This document shows, one piece after another, positions 1-12,600 of a DNA stretch of 64,000 nucleotides. Positions within the stretch are counted from its first letter, which is position 1, and each line of letters starts with the position of its first letter. Source of the DNA: Anticarsia gemmatalis (taxonomy: Eukaryota; Arthropoda; Insecta; Lepidoptera; Erebidae); assembly GCF_050436995.1 (NCBI RefSeq), contig NC_134745.1:930001-994000 (forward strand), in the 5' to 3' direction. The position numbers and the translations under genes are program-made. Below the pieces are notes generated by a model. That model was not told the DNA's origin. It saw only the letters and a list, made by a program, of their open reading frames with translations, and made no database searches.

Positions 1-877
1 TCAGTAAGTCAAATTTTTTCTGTTTAGTACTACTAGGTTGTTCGCCAGTCATTTTCTCAAATTGTTCAGATTGTACAAAGCTGGGAATGGACTCAAACGA
101 ATCCACATTTTCACTCCGACTGCTTTTTGTCCTTGTGCTCTTTTCTTTTCGTTTAACGCTGTATTTATGTGGTAATATCGGGGAAGAAGAATTCATGTCT
201 TGCTGGCCATCTGAAGAACTATGCACCACAACATTTGCTTGAACAACACTGCTGTATGTCCTATTTCCACTTGGCAAAACGTTGCTCAAGTCAATAGGTT
301 TCTTTTTAACCATACTCTGACGTACCGACTTCTCACCTTTATTTTTCAAATACATTTCGAAAGCTTTTTTATAAGTGATGCTCTGGTCACTCATAATAAA
401 ACGAATCTTCTTCTCTTGCACAAATCGAGGGCAACATTTGTCTAGAGCCATGTGCGATCCCTTACAATTAGGACACTTAAATACAGCAATATCACAGTTA
501 ACGTGATCCAAGCCACATTTGGGGCAAACTATTTTACTCGACGAACAATATTTCTTTATATGCCCAAACTTCCAACACGCGGAGCACTGTGTAACTGGAA
601 ATACATATTTCTCGACAGTAAAATTACACCCGTATGCGTAAATAGACACGGGAGGATGTTTACTCTTGAAAGATAACCTCAAAGTTTCGCTGTCAACCCA
701 TTCATGAGCTCCGTTCAATCTCTTCAATCTTTTCACAGACAGAATGTCACATGACGCCAAAATATTTTCTAGTAATTCTTTCTCGTCAATATCCAGATCA
801 ACCCCTCTAATAATACCATAAGACAAATTAATATCATCAATGAACTGAGCTCGTATTTTCTTTTCAATTAATTTACG
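1..877 (-). mobile_element. Non-LTR retrotransposon ORF1 (gag-like, zinc knuckles), 5'-truncated and running off the window
   Basis: The minus strand is open for about 292 codons from 877 down to base 1 with no stop; an in-frame TAG lies directly upstream at 880-878. The translation has a basic N-terminal part, then a run of Cys/His knuckles (CWKFGHIKKYC near 595-555, CPKCGLDHVNC near 530-500, CPNCKGSHMALDKCC near 475-435), then a Ser/Lys-rich tail. This order is known from ORF1 of jockey-, I- and CR1-type elements, where the protein binds element RNA. The reverse transcriptase would lie to the left, outside the window. The lack of a start codon and the stop at the boundary suggest that the copy is truncated at about 880. 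The clade is not certain. Confidence 0.85.
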
Positions 878-880
878 CTA

Positions 881-1190
881 CCGATTTAAACAACACATTA
901 ATGATAGAGACTTATGACATTGACACACTGACATACAGACACAAAGGGCTCGCCGAAACTATGCCGCCACCACAATGGTTACTCGGTTCGATTCCGCTAT
1001 TGTGATTACTGATTGAATGTATTTATTTGTAGGACTATTGATTTTTGTGATATAGTATTGCGTTCGTTAAAAGTCTATACAAAGAAGCAATTCATGAAAC
1101 AAACCATCTACTGATCTCAAAAAAAAATCATCTCGATCATGGCAAACTCCAATAAAAAAAGGACCAATTATAATCTAATAAAGTTCAGAG
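881..1190. other. Spacer with no recognised gene
   Basis: AT-rich sequence between the retrotransposon fragment and a cluster of short repeats. I see no exon, RNA gene or clear repeat here. It is probably part of the caveolin intron that precedes the exon at 1493. Confidence 0.4.
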
Positions 1191-1193
1191 CCC

Positions 1194-1343
1194 CTCACAT
1201 GATCAATTATTGTATCAACCACATTGTAAATCTTTTGGCGATTGAAAAGAGTGGCCGTGAGTTTCTTGCTAGATCTTCTCATAAGAACTAGATCTACCCT
1301 TTTTTCAAGCTAGTGAGAGATTCAGTAATTGTAACATCAACAA
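1194..1343 (-). repeat. Dispersed lepidopteran repeat, family R (minus copy)
   Basis: The reverse complement matches the copy at 55323-55515. Shared blocks are TTACAATTACTGAATCT, the CTTATGAGAAGA...CTAGC stretch, CTCACGGCCACTCTTTTCAA, and GTTGATACAATAATTGATCA. Other copies lie at 36330-36470, 46463-46585, 49655-49775 and 54028-54318. It is probably the 3' part of a LINE or SINE; the source element is not identified. Confidence 0.6.
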
Positions 1344-1344
1344 A

Positions 1345-1432
1345 TATTTGTTCCGGGTGTAATTCGAACCCACCACACGTAGCGCTACGTTTATTGCGAC
1401 GAGGTGATGCGTTAACCACTGCGCGTTCAAAT
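1345..1432 (-). repeat. tRNA-like SINE head fragment
   Basis: On the minus strand the sequence has a box-A-like GCGCAGTGGTTAACG and a box-B-like GGGTTCGAATTA about 55 bases apart. It abuts the family R repeat on its 3' side, so the two may form one SINE of about 240 bases. It does not fold as a complete tRNA gene. Confidence 0.5.
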
Positions 1433-1492
1433 TTACAACTTCCCTCTTTCTACATCAAGGGCTAAAAAATCTTAAATGTTATTTACCTACAG

Positions 1493-2251
1493 ATAGTATG
1501 GGACGACATAATCGGCGAGCCTGAAGGCGCGCGGAGCCCGGAGTGCGCGTGGCGACTGTCACACATCTGCTTCCGTCACGCTCGGAACTGGTGCTACACC
1601 GTCCTGGCTGTGCTGCTAGCCCCGCCCTGCGCACTGCTGCTGGGCTGCGGGTTCGCCTGCCTTGCCTTCGAGGTGAGCTACTGTCAGACACTTGTCAATT
1701 ATTGTTTTTTATAGTTCAATGAGTTCAAGAGCAAATAGCTCTTGGGTGCAATATATGGTGGTGTTGTTACGACGTCATCTTCCGTCTAGGAATCGTAAAG
1801 TTATTAGAGTTGTTAAAAGCTATAAGTTTCGTTTACTTATAATAAAAAGTTCAACTTTTTTTTTAAGTTGAGTTAGTATGTGCTAGTACTTAGATCAGGG
1901 TGGAAAAATGAATACCCGATAAGACTACAAAGTGAAATTCCCTATTGTTTTAACACTCTTTATTAAAGATTTTTCATTACCCAACAAAACACAAATATAT
2001 TTTATAAGTACTAATATCTTTCCTAGACTTTTTGTCTAAGCTTTATCGTTTCTTTTTTCCAGCAAATCTGGTGCACAGCTCCTTGCTTGCGCTGCGTGAA
2101 GATCTACTTCGCGTCTCTTCGCACGATGGTGCAGTCTTGTATGGCGGCCACCGTGGTCCCAGCGGCGGACGCCATCGGACATGTGTGCAGACATATCAGG
2201 GTTAACTATAGGAAGGATGCTCCCGAAGACAAAGACCTGCTGGTTATTTAA
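1493..2251 (+). CDS. Caveolin, last two coding exons (5' exons outside the window)
   Basis: Two exons are visible: 1493-1672 (60 codons, after ...CCTACAG, before GTGAGC) and 2063-2251 (62 codons plus TAA, after TTTTTTCCAG). The first encodes WDDIIGEPEGARSPECAW, followed by a long hydrophobic stretch (about residues 34-58 of the fragment), as in the scaffolding and intramembrane hairpin domain of caveolins. The second starts QIWCTAPCLRCVKIY and ends DKDLLVI, with several Cys that could be palmitoylated. Caveolins insert as a hairpin in the inner leaflet and organise caveolae. The missing N-terminus must lie beyond the repeats to the left. Which insect caveolin paralogue this is cannot be told. 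Confidence 0.88.
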
Positions 2252-3618
2252 GATGTTTATTTAGTACTAAAGAATTGTAGCTCGGTTCTCTACCACTATC
2301 GACTACCGACAACCGGCTAGCCATCGAGAAATCTTGTATAATCATTTGATCAGCGCCTCTAACGGGCGTCATAGAAACTATTTTGACAGTACATTTTAAA
2401 TGTCAAACTCTATATACTCGAAAATACCGAATGTATAGAATCGCGCTACTGATTTAAGAATGGTACCAATGGTATAGAAAGGTTTTTTAATTGATGGATT
2501 GTATAAAAGTACGCAGAATTTACTTTTTTTTAAATAACTATAAATTAATAATTGCCATAAGTGCCTTTTGTAAAATAGTTTTCGGTTATATAAATCTAAC
2601 TTTTCACTATAAATATCGGTGTGTTAGATACTTGCATTAGATAAAATTTAATAAATAATAACTTATATAAGTAAATATATTCTTAATAATATAGATCTAT
2701 AGTATCTTACTAACTAAGCTATTTAAACTAAGCTAAATTATAATTTATTTTAAATCAAAGTTAAATTAATGTAACTAAATAATATTAAGAATTTATTATA
2801 AAAGTAACATAATTTAATAAATTAAATATTTGATATAGTCGATATTTAGTTTTATTCTGCAAACATTCAGTAAAACCGAATCATATAAATTTTACAGACC
2901 TATTGCCGTTTTTTGATTCGAGTGAGCCCAAACAGCAGGGGCGAGTGGCCTAATAATGTCATAACACTCATAACAAGCCGCCACAGTGTCGAATGTGTGC
3001 CCAACACGCAATGTTTCAATAAGTTCCGTGTATTTACTACATATTTCATGAAAATAAAGCTATCAGAAAATCTAAGTAGAGCGATGTAGACTTTTTATTT
3101 GTGTAATGTTAGGATTTATGTAAAATACTTTTGAGTGCTTTTGCCTGTGTATTTTATTTGATTGGACTCAAAGATAAATAAACTTTTTGGTCCTGTAGGT
3201 ACTCCTAGTCAACCAACATTAAAGCTCATTGATACCTACGCAGTTGAAAATTAATTAAAAAAAAAAGTATTTTTTCATTGTTTGATAGATAAGAACCTCA
3301 TAAAGAACATTAAAAAAAGAGATCGCCATTCAGAGTCTATGGAAATTAGATGTAATTTACATTATGGTATTTTATATTATTACTGCTGCCATTGTTATAA
3401 AATAATACAATTATAATAAAAGTAATTATATTATATTAAAATATCAAATGAATATTTTGTAAGTTCCTTATATTACTGAATCATACTGGCTGAATAATGT
3501 AGTATACTGGTCTGCTTAAAAAAAAATACAGGGACGCCGAGATATTGGCGGCAAAATAGTTGTCATTTGTTACACGTCACAACGTTTTAAATAATTTGAG
3601 GATTGTTTTGTGTTAAAT
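2252..3618. other. Caveolin 3' untranslated region and MSH5 upstream region
   Basis: Very AT-rich. Possible polyadenylation signals for caveolin lie near 2648-2655 (AATAAA) and at 3053-3058 (AATAAA), the latter followed by a GT-rich stretch. A MITE-like repeat occupies 2276-2451. No TATA box is evident before MSH5. The minus strand has TTTGCCGC at about 3549-3556, which fits an E2F-like site, 65 bases before the MSH5 start; this is only suggestive. Confidence 0.4.
2276..2451 (+). repeat. Short foldback MITE, family CAGTAGCGCGATT, in the caveolin 3' UTR
   Basis: The left end GTAGCTCGGTTCTCTACCA and the right end ATCGCGCTACTG are imperfect inverted repeats. The body (CGCCTCTAACGGGCGTC..., AGTACATTTTAAATGTCAAAC) matches a second copy at 15970-16151. 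The element begins only 25 bases after the caveolin stop codon. No transposase is encoded and no clear target duplication is seen. Confidence 0.6.
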
Positions 3619-6600
3619 ATGGAAACTACATCATCGGATGGACCTTCAACTTCGGCGCAACGGCAACCTTCAGGCAGTGATTTAAACTCTAACCAAACTG
3701 ATAATCATTTTGTTATTGCAAAATGTCGTAGGTAAGTGAAAGTTTTCTAGGATATTAATTAAATGATGCAATGAACTTGAATTATGAAATGAGCACTTAA
3801 AAAGGTTTTATATAAATATATCAAACCACAAAAGCCCCTTTACAAAATATATCTGCAAGAAATCATTCTAAAGAGATTTTATAAATAAGAGTGGTGGCAC
3901 GCTGTAAAGTTGTTATAAACATAATCAAATGCAAGAAACAATTAAAATTAAAACTACATGACCCTTTACGGTGTCTCGATAAAGTAAAAGATTATAATTC
4001 TTGGGATTTAAAAAGTTTTATTTGTTTTTAAGGAACACAGATGTAACAGTTAATCCAAATAACAACGATCAACAAGAAACAAGTGAAGAATCTGAAACTG
4101 AAGAGGTAAGTAATCCCTGCGAATAACTAATTTGTATTAAGTAACTTATTAAAGCCAATGCATACTGCGGTATGGTGATCATACCATCGAACAATAGAAC
4201 AAGAGGGTTCTCGTAATTTAGCAAGCAAGACCCTTGTGTTCCTACCCTATTAAACGTGAAATAACTATATTTTTTCTTTTTAATCGGACGGTATTTTTTT
4301 CGCTAGAACAAAGTAATGTTTTTAGCATTTAATATGACCGAAGAGGCGATAACACATTTTTTTACTTTTCGTTTAACAATAATAATATGGAACATCAGCG
4401 TTGTGTTTTATTATAAATTTTTTATCAAAACACCGTCCGGTGAGTCACGTATCGTTAATCACTATTAATTATTTACTAAACTATCTACAAAGGGACTAGA
4501 TACTTAACTAATTAATTAATGTAATCTAGAGGGTATTGGTGGTGTACTGTCGTGCGGGGAGGCTGGGAGCGGCCTACTGCACCCTGCAGTCCGGCGAGGT
4601 GGGTCCATTTTATGAGCTATTTAATGTGGTTTATGTAAGTCGAGTTATGTGCAATTTGGTATATGATAAGCCACGTCAAAGGCCTTCGGGCGGCTTGAAC
4701 AACTTTGACACTAGGTTGACCACTAACCATACGATAAGAAGAAGAAGGTATAATGATATGCGGGTATTTTAAGCAGTAAACATTTATAGATTTGCTGTTA
4801 AAGTACTAATTACTAAAGTATTGAGTACGTGCCGTAGTCATTAGGAGGCACTTTATTGAAGGGACTGCTACCCATGATATTTCTAAAGCTTTTTTATAGT
4901 GAAGGGATTTTAGAGTATATATAATGTACTTTCAGGGATAACTTGACCCTTTCAACTTTTTTGAGATACACCGGGATTAACAAATTATACACTAGAGTCT
5001 TCTTCGCCAATCGTTATACTCGTATATATTGGTAAAGTCATAAAAATCCGTTCTGTAGATTTTAAATTTATTACAAACAGACTGCTAGGGAACTTTATTT
5101 TCTAATATAGGTGTTGAGTAGATTACATTACATTCACAGAGCTTTTTCTACCATTACTCTTGTATTCTCCAGCTGTTTATTCTGGAGGAGATAGTAGACC
5201 GTCCGCCAGGGTACCAGATATTCGCGAGTCTGTTCCGCCAAGTGGAGCCGGTGTGCATTCTGCTGGAAGGCAAGAACCAGGGCGGCTTCGTACAGACTGT
5301 GAAAAAGACCGTGTTCGATACAGACGCTAATGATGATGCACGCTGTAAACTTGTATTTTTATCTTCGAAGGAGTATAGTGAGTATACATACATTTAATAA
5401 ATGAGTTTTTAGTGTTAGGAACTCATTTGTTTTGTCACACATACATAAGTGTGTCTATAGACAAAGTGTTTGAAGATATACTTAAACTTTAAGTTTATCT
5501 CCTTACCTTTACTTTTGAATATTGAAATCTTGAAATTTCGTCTACGTGCTAAATAAAAATTTGAAAAAAATGTCAAACATTAAAAAAAATCTCTAGTTTG
5601 TTAAAACTATGATTACTCTTTTTTATATCAATGGGCTTGAATCACACTCGAGTGCGAAAAATAACGTTAACCAATCTACAATCCCATTTTGACAATACAA
5701 AATATCTCCTAGGTTTCGAAGCTTGCAAACGCCGGATAGCCTCCCTATCCCTTCCATCAGAACCTCCCAACTGCTCGAAAGAGGAACGTTCTCTGTTCCT
5801 CCGTACAGTGCTAGACTTCAGTCAAACTCAGAGCATTCATGCCCTAGGTGCTTTACTTAGGTACTTAGATCTCAATTGGGCTAAACTTAGCATGGAACTG
5901 CATGGAAAACCAAGTTTTATAAGTTTGAGAATCATTTCACTGTAAGTATTAGTTGTTTTTTTACCCTAAAGTAGGTAGATACATGGTCAACAAGAAGGTT
6001 AAAAATTCCCATAGTAATAATTAAGTTTTGTTCCGATTGACCTATCAAAATTGTTTAAAAAATCAAAATCAAATCAATCTATCAAATGACACTTGTGAAA
6101 TTGATATTTACTAAGTACGTTTTTGCCTAAACCTAAAGAATTTAATGGATATTTCTCAAATTAGAGTTACCAGTAGGTCACTTTTAAGTCCTTTTTTTCG
6201 TACTTGTGGGTACATTTTAGTTTTGATCTCAACTATCCAACAAACACCTTTCGTCATTAATGTTGAAGTCTTACTTTAGTAGCATCTTATTGTATTTTGG
6301 CATAACTTCATTCCGAGAGGAGATCTTTACAACAGTGAGATATTTATCATGTGTATTCGATCAGCGCGGACATAGTGTCGGTGGACGAGGACACGTACCG
6401 CGGGCTGCAGGTGTTCTCTGCGCTGGCGCACCCCAGCGCCTTCAAGCGCGGCGCGCGCGGCTCGTCCCGCGAGGGGCTCAGCCTCTACCAGCTGTTCAGC
6501 AAGTGCAGCTCCAAGCTCGGACAGACCTACATGAGGTTCACTTATTTAATTGCTATACGAACTTGTACCATTACAATAATAATCAGGGTAGATTTCTATC

Positions 6601-9600
6601 TACCGATAAACATTATTTTCGAAACAGCTAGGTTTGTATAGGACTCGGGCACCTAATTCAGAACAGGGTAGGTGTTGAAGTAAATGTAGGTTAGTCGTGA
6701 ATTTTTGAAAAAAGTAGCCTAATAATGAACTCGTTCACAAAATTCCTGCAAAATCAGCGTTTTAGCCGTAAAAGTGTAACAACGGACAAAAAATACTTAG
6801 TACATTTTTCTAATAATAATTGAGTATAGAAAATATTGCGGTTAGAGTCCTACTGCAACACCCGACATGTGACGTGGAGACTCTGAAGCGTCGTCAGGAT
6901 GTGGTGGCGTTCTTCACCCGGCCGCAGAACGAAGCGCTCATGAGGAACATATGCTCTTCCTTGAGGTTCATTAAGAATGTTCACGTGAGTCAGCTTTTTT
7001 ATCTTTACCTTTTCACTCGCCGTATTTGTTTGTCTAAAGAACTTATTACAATTAAGGTAGAGCACGCAAAGCCGTCGGTCCTGCGCCTGAACATTTCACT
7101 AGTGACTGTTCGTATCGGTTATGCGTCTCACCGGGCCATGAGAGCGAGGGAGTATAGAATATCCCCGTAAATTTGCGCATTTATAACTATCTCTATACTC
7201 TACACTACATATTTGTTTATTTAATCCATATTGTGTAGGTTGTAATGTCTTCCAGATTCCAGTGTATAAATAACTCCAAAATGTTACGTACAATCAAGGA
7301 AACTGTCTAGACTATAGTCTGTCGTTTATTCAAGATTCTCTAGTTATTCCATGTTACTAAGGATAGTAAGTGCCAATTCTCATTTTCTAAATTAGTCTCA
7401 GATAACATAACTGTTTATAAAGCGACAGCAAATGAATAAATACAACTATCAAAATTCTATCTGCCTGTTGTTGTACATTACCGAACATAAGTATATGACA
7501 CAAACAAACAGACGACTGACAAAAAAAAATCTAAAAAACAAAAGGTTGGTTTGGTTTGTGTTTTTGTTTGAATATCTAAGGTTACAACTTGTTAACGCTG
7601 ATTGCAACAGCGGATCCCTCCCCTGGGCACCTCCGTCTTCCAACACTGCGACCAGAGACACGCTCGCCCGTGGTGAGGCTCACGGGTCTCTGACGTCATC
7701 AGCTGGCACGAAGCCCCCGGCAATCGCTATAGCCGCCCTCTCTGAGAGAGTGACCTCAAAGCGCCTCAGACGCCTAACTATACCCTATGAGGAGGATTGA
7801 TATTAATTATTTATTTAAATAGATTGTAGTCGCTTTTACTCATCATAGGATAAGTATTTTCACGGCATCTGAGGCCAGTAAGGATCGACAACCCAGGTGA
7901 CAGGCCGCGACTGCGGGTCGGTCGATGAAGAAGCCCAGGGGAAGACCGACTGTATAACCGTGGAGCTCGTATATATACAGAGTAGCGCGGAGAACTTTAA
8001 TAGCGCGATTCAGCACCTCAAATATAAATACGTGATTGTGCTTAAATAACAACGTTTTATTAAGTTATATTTGTGTTAGTCTGTGAAGAATTGTTCATTA
8101 TATCAACTTTTACATTTGTTTGTTATTGTTCAATTTAGTATTTAAAAGATATTTGGGAAAAATAGATTTTAAATTCGAGATTCGTGTTAACCAATAGCAG
8201 CGCGCTATATCAGGGGAGTCCCCGTTGTGGAACTCAACACAAGAATAGTGTCGACGCGTGCACAGCGCACTGCATCGTAATTAGGTCGTTATTGCAACGA
8301 CATAGAGATGTAACTCTGTTGACGCTACACTGTGAACAGTAGTTGACCACAAAGTTATTTTAAGTTGATTGTTTTGTTTATCAACATCCGTTTATTGAAT
8401 CATAACATTGACATTGAGTTGGGTCTGCGCAAACCTATAAATACTCTGTGGACCGATTTTTTCGTAAACTTTAACATATACCTAACTGTCCCACTACTAG
8501 GCATTGGTTTCTAGTATTCCACCACGCTGACCATGCAAAGGGACTGTGACTTCTCCAAGAATTATTCATTGTAGGTACTTTCAGGAATATATTATGTATT
8601 AATATTATGATTTCCTTAGTCACGTTTTCTTTTAAAGTCATTATTTCTTACTTCGAAAATTCAATGCGTGACAGTTTAGTTATAAGATCTAGAGTAAGTA
8701 ATACTCAATTGTTTCTTTCTCAGGGTATATTAACAAAAATAAAAGCGTTATCAGCTAAAGCGTATCAATGGAAATCATTGTACAACGTAAGTATGAAGTT
8801 TAATATTATTATGCTCTTGTTAGAGTTAGAAAAAACTTCAATAATCACTTTGTTCTATTTCCTTTTTGTACTTTTGGGACAATAGGAAAAATATTTAAAA
8901 TGTTTTTTTCCTAATTAACACAAAAAAAGCGTAAAGGTGCTGCACACTGCTATTGAAAGTATTAACAAACATTTGTTAAAAAGTATTAATCACAATTTTA
9001 TATAATACTTTTGTTGTTGTACTTGTACATGTTAGTAAATAAAAAAATAAATAGGAAACATTTTTGAATAAGGTTTTAGGAGTGCATATTTAACAACTCC
9101 TTACAGAATGTAACCATTCCATATATTTGTTAAGTTAAATGAAAATTCACATGACGTCACAGCAAATTTGAGTCACGTGAAACAATAATGCTAAATAACT
9201 ACATATTTAAATAAGTCTATAAGTCATATTTAAGGAAATACGTATATCAAAATTAAATGTACTTAATTAATATGTACTGTTATAATTGTGGACAATTAAA
9301 TATTTAGTTCGTTTCAGACGTTGTACAACGCGGTGTTGATATGCGAGATGTGTGAGAGCGCGGGCAAGCATAGCGAGTTCTTGAACAATCTAGCTTGCTT
9401 TGACAATAACAAACTTTATGAGGTAAGGTACTACGAATAGTAATAAAAAACAAGTAAAATAATAAATATTGAGGTGCCTTAGACACGGTGGCGCTGTCTT
9501 AGCAAGCATGCCTGCTGTAGAAGTGTCAGGTTTGATTCCAAATTATTGACCACAAGATTTTTTTACAATAAGATCTGATTCCCCAATATTAGGGTCATAT

Positions 9601-12600
9601 GAGGGTCTTCACAATAAAATTAAATACGTATCTTAAGACGAACTTATAAAAAACTCGTTTTAGTTTACGTCCTTTGTTCACAGATGGCGTTATACATGAA
9701 CAGAATAATAGACTTTGATCTGTCTAAAACTGAGGGCAAGTTCACTGTGAAGGCTGGGGTTGATCCTGAACTTGACATGAGTACGATTATCTCTTTAATC
9801 CTCTACTATTAATATTTTCCGTTGGCCTTTTGTAATGAAAATAACTGCTACATTCTTAACTTGAATAAGTCCGAAATATACATAGATTATTCGACATTCA
9901 CTGAAATTTTCATACTAAGTATCTATCGTCCAACATTCTCATATTACCCCTCTTTTATGCAATAAGTAACTTGTGCAGAAATTAGCTAGCTATCGACCAT
10001 TTAAGTATGAAACGTATGGTACTGCAGGAATTTGCTTTTAGTACATTTTTAATGTCAAACTTGTACAATTTCACTACATCATAATGAACGATTTATAAGT
10101 ACGTTTAAATAGAATTGAAGTACGAGAGGAGGGTTATTTCTATCGCTTGATTGGTAGATCAGTCAACTGAGAGTTATCTGGTCTTAAGGAAGGTTCATAT
10201 CTGATGGAACATAGTATACGTTGCGTGTTATCGGTCGCGTAACGCCAGAACAAACAAAGGTATAGAACAACACTTGACCATTCACACTTAACCGATGATG
10301 CTTCGTTGCGAATCCCATACTATTTAGGCTACGTCCGACGCATCTTCCGTCAGCTGTGAACCGTTCCTTAGTCTGAGTTTAGTTTGCAGTCTCAAACATC
10401 TACTTGTGTTTCAAATGTTTGATGATACCTATAGCGATTGTAGAAAATAACGTTGCAGTAGGTATAACATAGGTCCATTTATAGAGAAACAAACGATGGC
10501 GAGCCTCCAAGGTCTGATGTCTGAGACAGCTAAGGTGGAACTGGAGCGTCTACCATCATACGTGCAAGAGTGCAGCATGTTGTACATGCCCCACCTCGGG
10601 TACCTGCTGGGCGTCAAGGTGTGGGCCGACAACCTGACGGCTGAGGAGAAACAACTGCCTGATATGAAGTTTTTGGTGAATTACACATTTTAGTCGTTAC
10701 CACTACATAATTATTAATGCGTACTACCTATAGTTGCGAAAGTAAAGTAAACGTAAAGAGGACCGAAGTACCTACTCTTTTTTTCCTTAATATTGTTATG
10801 CAACGGATCTTAATCGCGATTGAACACTAAAATGATACATCTTATTTTTTTACCCGGCTTTTCGACCGAGTTACTTACACCCATCGTGGTCACGGGCTGA
10901 CTCTGTATTTTTTTAGATTTTTTTTAACTTGAGTAACATAAGCGCTTTTTATTTCAGTTTCAAAACAACGATAACATTCATTACAAGAGCAAGGGATGCG
11001 AAGGTAAGCTCTTTTAATACATTATCAAAAAAAAAAATAAGTAGTTCTTGCAATGCCACATTTATTATCTGGTCGTGTACGGGTGGTGTCTTTCCCCAGA
11101 GCTGGACGTGGTGATCGGCGACACGTACCCGGAGATAGTGTCGCACGAGACCCGCATCATGATGCGGCTCACCGCGCACATGCTGCAACACCTGCAGACC
11201 CTCGCCACCGTCGTCAATACGTGCGCTGAACTCGATTGGTAATATTTATTTTAAACTTTATGTACAAAATACAGAGCTATATAATATACCACTCTTATGA
11301 AATTCCATCTGTTTGTCTAAGTTTTTACAACAAAATCACTGAACCAATTTTGGTAAAATGTTGTACACAAAAGTAGTTGAAAATACGGTATCAAACACGT
11401 GCTACTTTTTTTTCAAGAATCAATGTGTGTTTAAGATCTGAACTGAAGATTTGAAATGTGGGGCAGTAGTTTTGAATTACCGTCTAACAATTTTTTTAAG
11501 AATCTTCCCCTTGTCGTGATGCCCAACAAATTGTAATATAAGCATTATTTTTGTTCTAAAAAACACTAACATAATTTCCCAAACATTCTTCAGCCTAATA
11601 GCGATCTCAAAGGTGTGCAAGGAGTTCAACTACGTCCGTCCTACTCTAACACTGGACAAAGTGATCAGCATCAGACAAGGCAAGCATCCTCTATACATGA
11701 TGACGTGTGATAACTTTGTACCCAATGATGTGGAGTCCAGCCAAGACGCTGGCTGTGTTAAGATACTGATTGGACCTAACTCTAGTGGGAAGTCTGTTTA
11801 TATGAAGCAAATTGGTAAGTAGGTAATAGTGCAGTTTTACGACATAAAGTCATTTTCATGTTCTGACAAAGATGCAGGTAGACTGATATTTTAGATTATT
11901 ACGTCAAAATGTTTTATCATAAACGATTTCAGTAGGAATAGCCAACGGCAGGTATTAGCAATTCCTTTTGAAATCAGCAGTAATTAATGGATTGAAGAAA
12001 GCGAAGCAAAATAAAATGATAGATAGTTAGGTTAGAGGACTTTGGTATGTGATCCGGAGATAGATCGGTTTTTGAGAACAGCTGACAACAGCTGATTAGA
12101 TAGATACAGTAACATCATAATGCTTGAAAACTTCTGTCAATATTCCATTTGTTAAGTAACCGATAGGTAACTTATACAGATGTGGTGAAACTGGCCATTA
12201 AAGTTGTAAATGCAATGTCCATCTATCTCTTTTACGATGGTGGTTAATCATTATGGTTCCAAACTTCCAAACTAACGTTGTTCTCGCGTATTCCAGGTTT
12301 GATAGTATATCTGGCACATGTCGGTAGCTTCGTACCGGCTGAATCAGCGACAATAGGAATTGTTCGTCACATACACACTCGTATACAAAGTACCGAGTGC
12401 GTCGCAGCGCACATGTCTGCCTTCCTCATTGATCTGCGACAGGTAAATACTTATTTCTGAAAAAGATCTTAAGTACTAACTTTTTTTTATCTATATGCAA
12501 AAGTATTACATTTTTTCTCAAAATCTATCTGCCATTAAATTACAGTAGTTTTTTTTATGTCGACAGCACTTGTGCTTTAACATTTTTTTAACCCATTATG

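Noticed and set aside
6260..6631. 123-codon frame over MSH5 exon 6
   Set aside because: Different frame from the exon (6365-6535), which is fixed by homology and by splice phase.
7432..8052. Open frames of 122 and 69 codons in MSH5 intron 7 as a host gene
   Set aside because: They fall in repeat U, which has a second inverted copy at 47.7-48.3 kb, so they are repeat-derived; neither frame has a start shared by both copies.
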